Shown here piece by piece: positions 1 through 4,634 of a stretch of 8,865 nucleotides of DNA. Numbering within the stretch: the stretch's first letter is position 1; each line of letters opens with the position of its first letter. Source of the DNA: Pseudomonadota bacterium (GTDB taxonomy: Bacteria > Pseudomonadota > Gammaproteobacteria > Burkholderiales > Ferrovaceae); contig JAJYQG010000108.1 of NCBI GenBank assembly GCA_021794775.1, positions 1-8,865 on the forward strand, given 5' to 3'. The notes below the pieces were generated by a model. The model had not been told where the DNA came from and ran no database searches. It saw nothing but the letters and a program-made list of their open reading frames with translations. Position numbers and translations under genes: made by a program.

Positions 1-14
1 GGGGCACCCGTCAT
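1..14 (-). CDS. Start of a further gene of the riboflavin operon (5' fragment only)
   Basis: An ATG at 14-12 on the minus strand is preceded by a purine-rich Shine-Dalgarno-like stretch (GGAGAAAGAGG, within 17-27). Only four complete codons remain before the window edge (M-T-G-A), so the product cannot be identified from sequence. The start lies 31 nt after the ribE stop on the same strand. In many proteobacteria ribBA (3,4-dihydroxy-2-butanone-4-phosphate synthase/GTP cyclohydrolase II) or ribH follows ribE, so one of these is the natural guess, but that is inference from gene order alone. Confidence 0.4.
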
Positions 15-45
15 GGCCTCTTTCTCCGCCGTGAAACCCGCCATT

Positions 46-663
46 CTACCCCATGACGGCGGGTTGAGTCGCCATCATGCACCATTCCCGTGAACGTTCG
101 GCATAACGCGCCAGCACATCCACCTCAAGATTGACCTTCTGCCCGACTTGCCAGCCGCCCAACGTGGTCACCTGCTGCGTATGCGGGATCAAGTTCACGG
201 TAAAGCCCGTCGACGTCACGGCATTGATGGTCAAGCTCACCCCATGCACCGTCACCGACCCCTTGGTGGCAAGATAGCGCGGCAAATCCCCCGGAGCTTC
301 GATCTCCAGCGTCACGCTTTCCCCGCTGGGCTCGTAACGACGCACAACACCGATGCCATCCACATGCCCGCTAACCCAATGCCCCCCCAGGGGGTCGCCC
401 AGGCAAAGGGCGCGCTCAAGATTGAGCGCCTGACCCAAAACCCAGCCCGTGGTGCCCTCAAGGGTCACCCGCGACACATCCGCCGTAAACTGCCCCGGCG
501 CCAGCGCCACAACCGTCAGACAAACGCCATTGACGGCTATCGAATCGCCTGGCCGGACACGCTCCATCGACAATGCGCCCACCGCAAAGGTCATACGCAT
601 GCCCTCCTGCAAGGGTTCGATGCTGACAATCCGTCCTACCGCTTGTACGATTCCTGTAAACAT
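46..663 (-). CDS. ribE: Riboflavin synthase, alpha chain
   Basis: Catalyses the dismutation of two 6,7-dimethyl-8-ribityllumazine molecules to riboflavin plus the pyrimidinedione, the last step of riboflavin synthesis, as a cytosolic trimer. The 205-residue product is normal length. It starts with the family's invariant MFTGIVQ and contains two lumazine-binding beta-barrels, about residues 1-97 and 98-190. Visible signatures are GDSIAVNGVCLTV (Cys48), GGHWVSGHVDG (His95, His100), KGSVTVHGVSLT (Ser143, Thr145) and NLIPHT near 157-162. The conserved Asp seen in many homologues just before GVSLT is His140 here. The ATG at 663-661 follows the ribD stop by 3 nt, with AGGAG about 10 nt upstream inside the ribD end, so translation is probably coupled. 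The stop is TAG. The tail after LARYAER (about 15 residues) is poorly conserved in the family. Confidence 0.96.
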   Translation of the reverse strand: MFTGIVQAVGRIVSIEPLQEGMRMTFAVGALSMERVRPGDSIAVNGVCLTVVALAPGQFTADVSRVTLEGTTGWVLGQALNLERALCLGDPLGGHWVSGHVDGIGVVRRYEPSGESVTLEIEAPGDLPRYLATKGSVTVHGVSLTINAVTSTGFTVNLIPHTQQVTTLGGWQVGQKVNLEVDVLARYAERSREWCMMATQPAVMG

Positions 664-666
664 CCT

Positions 667-1770
667 TCAGCCACTCCTGACTTCGGCCCGCACCAGCCAA
701 TCCCGCTCCAATGCGGTCCATTCCTTGACCTCCAACTGCACGCCCTGTTCGAGCGCGGTCAACGCCTGATGCCACACCACCGCACCCAGCGATCCTTCGC
801 CCAGCAACATGGGGGCTATGAACAACAACATCTCATCCACCAGGCCCGCTTCCAGCAAAGCCCCTGTCAAGCGCGGACCCGCCTCCACAAGCACCTCATT
901 CAGCCCCATCTTGCCCCATTCCAGAACCCATGCGGTCAAATCCAGCCGGCCACCCTTCTCAGGCAGCTCGACGATCTCGGCACCGCGTTGCCTCATGGCG
1001 GCACGCCGCGCCGCGGATACACCAGAGCCAACAAACAAGGTGGTCTTTCCCCCTGCGCCCAGCAAGCGGGCATCTGTCGGCGTCTCCAGTCGCGGGTCCA
1101 GCACCAGCCGCAGCGGTTGGCGCGCCGTCGCCACTTCCCGGACCGTCAATGCAGGGTTATCCTTCTGTACGGTTCCGCCCCCCGTCGCTACCGCGCAGGA
1201 ACGGGCGCGCCAGCGATGTCCCTCGGTGCGTGCAGCCATGCCCGTGATCCATTGGCTGACGCCATTTCCCAGCGCCGTTTTGCCATCGAGGCTAAGCGCC
1301 AGTTTGGCCCGTACCCAAGGCCGGCCCTGCACCATACGACGCACGAATCCGGAGTTCAGTGCCCGCGCAGCCTCGCCCTCAAGGCCAACCTCCACCGCCA
1401 CCCCCGCTGCTCTCAGGCGTGCCAAACCACGGCCAGCCACCAGAGGATTGGGGTCTTCCATGGCAACCACCGCACGCACCACCCCTGCGGCAATCAATGC
1501 GTCCGCACAGGGCGGGGTACGCCCGGTATGACTGCAAGGTTCCAACGTAATGTAGGCCGTCGCGCCCCGGGCCGAAACTCCAGCCTGACGCAAGGCATGG
1601 ACCTCGGCATGGGGTTCGCCTGCCTTTTCATGCCATCCTTCCCCGACCTTCTGCCCGTCACGCACCAGAACACAGCCCACCCGAGGGTTGGGGCTGGTGG
1701 TCCACAGACCCCGTTGGGCCAGCTCAAGGGCACGGGTCATAAAGAAAGCGTCGGTTTCCTCAAAGGTCAC
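667..1770 (-). CDS. ribD: Bifunctional riboflavin biosynthesis protein RibD (deaminase/reductase)
   Basis: Performs two consecutive cytosolic steps: deamination of 2,5-diamino-6-ribosylamino-4(3H)-pyrimidinone 5'-phosphate, then NADPH-dependent reduction of the ribosyl side chain. The N-terminal cytidine-deaminase-like domain (about 1-125) has the zinc site PHAEVHAL (His54, catalytic Glu56) and [13 protein letters not shown] (Cys79, Cys88), plus [13 protein letters not shown] near 24-36. The C-terminal dihydrofolate-reductase-like domain (about 150-365) shows [26 protein letters not shown] and [20 protein letters not shown] chose the GTG at 1770, giving 367 residues, because the resulting N-terminus ([20 protein letters not shown]) matches the family's usual helix. 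The ATG at 1740 would cut into it, and the open frame extends upstream to 1824 without family similarity. The chosen start overlaps the end of nrdR by 11 nt, indicating translational coupling. Shine-Dalgarno is weak (GGGAC). Stop is TGA. Confidence 0.95.
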   Translation of the reverse strand: MTFEETDAFFMTRALELAQRGLWTTSPNPRVGCVLVRDGQKVGEGWHEKAGEPHAEVHALRQAGVSARGATAYITLEPCSHTGRTPPCADALIAAGVVRAVVAMEDPNPLVAGRGLARLRAAGVAVEVGLEGEAARALNSGFVRRMVQGRPWVRAKLALSLDGKTALGNGVSQWITGMAARTEGHRWRARSCAVATGGGTVQKDNPALTVREVATARQPLRLVLDPRLETPTDARLLGAGGKTTLFVGSGVSAARRAAMRQRGAEIVELPEKGGRLDLTAWVLEWGKMGLNEVLVEAGPRLTGALLEAGLVDEMLLFIAPMLLGEGSLGAVVWHQALTALEQGVQLEVKEWTALERDWLVRAEVRSG

Positions 1771-2203
1771 GAATGACGTCCCGAAAATCGTTCGGGTCCT
1801 GAAAGCTGCGGTAAACCGAAGCAAAGCGGACGTAGGCCACCTTGTCCAGATGGCGCAGTTCTTCCATCACCATTTCACCCACCTGACGCGACGACACTTC
1901 GCGCAAACCAAGCGCAAAAACATCCTGACGGATGCGCTCCAGCGCTGCATCGATCTGCTCCACGGAGACAGGGCGTTTATGCAGGGCACGCTTAAAACTC
2001 AAGCGCACCTTTTCGACATTGAAATCCTCACGCTGGCCCCCCTGCTTGATCACCGGCGGTAGACGAACATCCACCACTTCATGGGTCGTGAAGCGGCGAT
2101 TGCAACCCTGGCAGCGACGCCGACGACGGATACTCTCACCGGTTTCCGTCACACGGGAATCGATGACCTGAGAATCCAGGACCCCGCAAAACGGGCATTT
2201 CAT
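1760..2203 (-). CDS. nrdR: Transcriptional repressor NrdR
   Basis: Nucleotide-sensing repressor of ribonucleotide reductase genes. It binds NrdR boxes upstream of nrd operons, controlled by ATP/dATP occupancy of its ATP-cone. The 147-residue length is typical. The N-terminus is the classic MKCPFCG zinc ribbon with Cys3, Cys6, Cys31 and Cys34, including [19 protein letters not shown] and CNRRFTTHE. Residues about 49-139 form the ATP-cone: [28 protein letters not shown], and a C-terminal stretch with [13 protein letters not shown] and [13 protein letters not shown]. It starts at ATG 2203 only 7 nt after the pmbA stop, without a strong Shine-Dalgarno. Its last codons overlap the ribD start. The nrdR-ribD-ribE order is common in proteobacteria. 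No obvious NrdR box was found in this window, so its targets lie elsewhere. Confidence 0.97.
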   Translation of the reverse strand: MKCPFCGVLDSQVIDSRVTETGESIRRRRRCQGCNRRFTTHEVVDVRLPPVIKQGGQREDFNVEKVRLSFKRALHKRPVSVEQIDAALERIRQDVFALGLREVSSRQVGEMVMEELRHLDKVAYVRFASVYRSFQDPNDFRDVIRDL

Positions 2204-2303
2204 GGCAAGTTCACGCGCCGGCCACCGTCATCCCATCCACCAGGATCGAACCGCATACCCGCGATCCGCGCCACTGGATGTCCGACCCCACGGCCACGAT
2301 ACG

Positions 2304-2332
2304 CGTATACATGTCACGCAGATTGCCGGCAA
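2304..2332 (-). promoter_or_regulatory. Candidate internal sigma-70 promoter upstream of nrdR
   Basis: On the minus strand TTGCCG (2332-2327) is followed after exactly 17 nt by TATACG (2309-2304), each matching 4 of 6 consensus bases. Transcription would begin near 2297, about 95 nt before the nrdR start. The -35 lies within a perfect 12-bp palindrome (2322-2333) and the -10 overlaps a perfect 10-bp palindrome (2299-2308). The region also encodes the conserved ITIAGNLRDMYTRI of PmbA, so the resemblance could be coincidental. Confidence 0.25.
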
Positions 2333-2672
2333 TGGTGATTTCATGGACGGGATACTGTATCTTGCCGTTTTCCACCCAGAACCCGGCAGCCCCGCGGGAA
2401 TAATCCCCGGTTACCGCATTGACCCCTTGCCCAAGCAGTTCGGTCACCAGCAAACCTCGCCCCATGCGCTGAAGCAGGGCCTCAAAATCCCCACCGAACG
2501 GGGTGACGATCAGGTTATGACTGCCTCCGGCATTGCCCGTCGTCACCATCCCCAGCTTACGGGCCGCATAGCTGCCAAGGAAATAGCCCTGTACCCGCCC
2601 ACCTTCCACCACGGTGCGGGCACGGGTCACCACCCCTTCATCGTCAACAGGAGCGCTGCCCAACCCGCGTAA

Positions 2673-2675
2673 CTA
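2673..2675 (-). other. In-frame amber (TAG) codon inside pmbA
   Basis: The minus-strand reading is GAG CCC CAT TAG TTA CGC GGG TTG. Codons on both sides are unmistakably PmbA in the same frame. The context after the stop (TTA CGC) does not match the CAR-YYA leaky-readthrough context. The next usable initiator is the TTG at 2663, without a convincing Shine-Dalgarno, so reinitiation would be inefficient. ribE in this same window ends with a TAG, so the codon also serves as an ordinary stop here. Confidence 0.9.
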
Positions 2676-3554
2676 ATGGGGCTCTTCACGCAACTCGAAC
2701 TCGGGGCAGAACACCTGTTGCCCCAAGGAATCCGCCAGGAAGCTGGTTTTGCGATACAGGGAACCGCCGCTCACCGCGCGCACGAAATGCCCGATCAGAC
2801 TGCTGGCCACAGGAGCCTCGAACAGCACCGGAACTTGGCAGGTATTCAAACGCCGCGCCTTGAGACGACGCACCGCCCGTTCGCCAGCACAACGCCCGAC
2901 ATGTTCGGGGGATTCCAGGTCGTCATGATGACGTGCCGTGGTATACCAGTAATCGCGTTGCATATCGTCGCGTTTGCCCGCCACCACGGCACAACTGATG
3001 CCATGACTGGTCCCTGCATATCCCCCAAGAAAACCGGCAGAATTGCCATAGCAAAAGTGGGATGCATGGGTATGCACCGTAGCCCCTTCGGAATTCGACA
3101 GACGCCGGTCAAGCGCCAACGCCGTACTTTCGCAGCGCTGCGCGCGCTCGATGGCTTCCTCGACGCTGAGCATCCAGGGATGGAACAGATCCAGATCGGG
3201 GATCTCCGTTGCCATCAGCATCTTGTCGGCCAATCCGGCGTAGGGATCCAGCGCCGTATGCCGGGCAATGGTCAGCGCCTTGGCAACGGTATTTCTGAGG
3301 GCTTCCTCAGAAAAGTCCGACGTACTGGCATGGCCCCGCTGCTGACCAAAATACACCGAGATCCCCAGTTCCTTATCGCGGTTGTATTCGATCGTCTCCA
3401 CCTCGTTGAGGCGCACGGTGACCGACAGTCCGGTCCCTTCGCTGACATCCACTTCGGCATCGGTCGCCCCAGCCACCCTGGCCTGGTCCAGCAAATCCCG
3501 AGCCATCTGGCGAAAATGATCCGGCGTGTAATGAAACAAGGTCTGATCCGACAC

Positions 3555-3620
3555 CGACGTTCCTTTGATCCTAGAATAATTACGGTATCATAACAACAAT
3601 TCCTTCTACTCTGGAAAACC
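3555..3620. promoter_or_regulatory. Divergent intergenic region with probable promoters for pmbA-nrdR-rib and darP
   Basis: This 66-nt spacer is clearly more AT-rich than the flanking genes and lies between two divergent starts (GTG 3554 minus, GTG 3621 plus), so both transcripts must begin in or near it. Plus strand: TATCAT at 3586-3591 matches the -10 consensus 5 of 6, with a poor -35 (TTGATC at 3565-3570, 15-nt spacer). Minus strand: TATGAT (3592-3587) is a 5 of 6 match without a good -35, and TTGTTG (3599-3594) is a possible -35 for TATTCT (3578-3573). The individual boxes are uncertain. The two opposed -10-like boxes overlap, so the two promoters may exclude each other. Confidence 0.4.
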
Positions 3621-3896
3621 GTGCAACCTGTCGAAATACCCAGCAAATCCCAGCGCAAACGCGACATGGAAGCCCTGCAGCACCTGGGTGAATCGCTGCT
3701 CAGGCTGAACCGCGGCCATCTGGATGCCCTCGATCTTCCCGAAACCCTGCTCCACGCCATCCTGGAAGCCAAATCGATTTCAGCCCACGGTGCGCGACGA
3801 CGTCAGCTGCAATATATTGGCAAACTGATGCGCCAGGTCGATCCAGCTCCCATCCAGGCCTACCTCGACCGTTTGAACCGTGGTGGACATCCATGA
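3621..3896 (+). CDS. darP: DarP/YjgA (DUF615) ribosome-associated protein, half-length form
   Basis: DarP (YjgA) associates with the large ribosomal subunit and assists late 50S maturation in E. coli. The 91-residue product matches only the first part of the family: SKSQRKRDMEALQHLGESL (8-26), LDLPETLLHAILEAK, then the hallmark HGARRRQLQYIGKLMRQVD with PIQAYLDRLN. Family members are usually about 170-185 residues. Here both the acidic N-terminal leader and the C-terminal half are absent. A TAA at 3591-3593 blocks any upstream extension in frame, and GTG 3621 is the only start before the conserved region. The stop TGA overlaps the esterase ATG (ATGA), so no sequence remains that could encode the missing half. 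Divergent pairing with pmbA is the same as in E. coli. Whether the short form works on ribosomes is unknown. Confidence 0.85.
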   Translation: MQPVEIPSKSQRKRDMEALQHLGESLLRLNRGHLDALDLPETLLHAILEAKSISAHGARRRQLQYIGKLMRQVDPAPIQAYLDRLNRGGHP

Positions 3897-4579
3897 ACCA
3901 GAAACCAGGGACTTTCTGGGATCAAGCTCCCATCGTGCTGGAACCAAGCGGCATCCCGGCTTCAGCCTGCGTGGTCTGGCTCCACGGTCTGGGGGCCGAC
4001 GGACAGGATTTTGTGCCCGTCGCCCAAGCCATGGCAAGCAACGGCGTGCGTCATATCCTGCCCCACGCCCCACGTCGCCCTGTTACCCTCAATCAGGGCA
4101 TGGTCATGCGCGCCTGGTACGACATCGCGCTGGACGGCACGCGCTGGATACCCAACGACGATGATCTCCTCGCTTCGAGCCGAGCCGTAGCCGATATCCT
4201 GCGCGCACAAATGGCCCAAGGCATGGACCCATGGCGCCTGTTCCTGGCGGGGTTCTCCCAAGGTGGCGCGGTAGCCCTGGCCTGCGCCACCCACGAATTT
4301 CAGCAACTGGGTGGGGTGCTCGCGCTGTCCACCTACCTGCCCATGCCCGACACGCTGCCCTCTGCCGGCACCCCGCCATTGCCCATCTTCATGGCCCATG
4401 GCACCGACGACGGCGTCATCTCCTGGGAGCGCGGACAACGTTCGCAGCTCACGCTGCAACAGGCCGGTTACCCGGTAACCTGGCACAGTTACCCCATGGC
4501 ACATAGCGTCTGTCTCGAAGAGATCCAGGATATGACCGATTGGCTGACCCCCCTTCTGACTTCTCGCCAAACAGCTTAA
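3893..4579 (+). CDS. Carboxylesterase/phospholipase-type alpha/beta hydrolase
   Basis: A 228-residue serine hydrolase of the abhydrolase_2 (acyl-protein thioesterase/carboxylesterase) family, hydrolysing short carboxylic or thioester bonds. The physiological substrate cannot be told from sequence. WLHGLGADGQDF (29-40) forms the oxyanion-hole region, RAWYDI (73-78) is the usual family motif, and GFSQGGAVAL (120-129) is the nucleophile elbow with Ser122. HGTDDGVI supplies the acid (probably Asp173), and YPMAHSVC supplies His204. There is no signal peptide or membrane segment, so it should be cytosolic. Length matches Pseudomonas EstB-type enzymes at about 218-230 residues. Its ATG lies inside the darP stop (ATGA overlap) with GGTGGA just upstream, indicating translational coupling. 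Stop TAA at 4577-4579. Confidence 0.93.
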   Translation: MNQKPGTFWDQAPIVLEPSGIPASACVVWLHGLGADGQDFVPVAQAMASNGVRHILPHAPRRPVTLNQGMVMRAWYDIALDGTRWIPNDDDLLASSRAVADILRAQMAQGMDPWRLFLAGFSQGGAVALACATHEFQQLGGVLALSTYLPMPDTLPSAGTPPLPIFMAHGTDDGVISWERGQRSQLTLQQAGYPVTWHSYPMAHSVCLEEIQDMTDWLTPLLTSRQTA

Positions 4580-4634
4580 AAACCCCGCCCTTCCGAACGG
4601 CAACAACCCATCCCGGCGCTTCATACTGGCCGGC
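4580..4634 (+). other. Short esterase-comEC intergenic spacer
   Basis: A 55-nt gap with no convincing promoter or terminator. A weak possible hairpin (CCGGC at 4613-4617 with GCCGG at 4629-4633) ends just before the comEC start codon and could mask its ribosome-binding region, but with five base pairs and an 11-nt loop it may be chance. Confidence 0.3.

Larger units (their letters stand above)
2211..3554 (-). pseudogene. pmbA: PmbA/TldE metalloprotease-complex subunit, interrupted by an in-frame amber codon
   Basis: PmbA (TldE) is the non-catalytic partner of TldD. The TldD/E heterodimer cleaves unfolded peptides, matures microcin B17 and degrades CcdA in E. coli. The first 293 codons, from a GTG at 3554 with a good AAAGGA Shine-Dalgarno 6 nt away, align with the PmbA N-terminal domain: ELGISVYFGQQRGHASTSD, DLDLFHPW, SNSEGA, QRDYWYTTAR, GGSLYRKTSFLADSLGQQV. 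Codon 294 (2675-2673) is TAG. Reading straight through in the same frame gives 153 further codons of clear PmbA C-terminal domain: LRGLGSAPVDDEGV, LGSYAARKLGM, LLVTELLGQGVNAVTGDYSRGAAGFWVENG (GDYSRG at 383-388) and HEITIAGNL. Total is 447 codons against about 450 in E. coli, with no frameshift. The amber falls where E. coli has Leu after a Pro-His, so one base change (TTG to TAG) would explain it. It may be a recent null allele, a sequencing error or a suppressed stop. TldD is not in the window. Confidence 0.9.

Noticed and set aside
1..60. FMN riboswitch within the rib operon
   Set aside because: No long structured leader exists: gaps between the rib genes are 3 and about 31 nt, far too short for the FMN element.
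148..1776. A 542-codon open frame on the plus strand antisense to ribE and ribD
   Set aside because: It lies exactly opposite two well-identified genes, its translation is rich in Arg, His, Gln and Pro with no recognisable domain, and long antisense frames are expected in GC-rich coding DNA.
2211..2663. A separate gene for the PmbA C-terminal part starting at TTG 2663
   Set aside because: It is in the same frame as the upstream part, the codons between the amber and TTG also match PmbA, and there is no Shine-Dalgarno. It is the continuation of one gene.
2673..2675. Programmed recoding of the pmbA amber as pyrrolysine or selenocysteine
   Set aside because: Selenocysteine uses TGA, no pyl genes are visible, the family has Leu here, and the following bases do not form a known readthrough context.
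3880..4164. Frameshift continuation of darP into another frame
   Set aside because: The overlapping frame does not resemble the DUF615 C-terminal half, and the esterase begins immediately, so the missing half is absent rather than frameshifted.
4613..4633. Hairpin just before comEC as a terminator or thermosensor
   Set aside because: Only five base pairs with an 11-nt loop and no T-run; indistinguishable from chance in GC-rich sequence.
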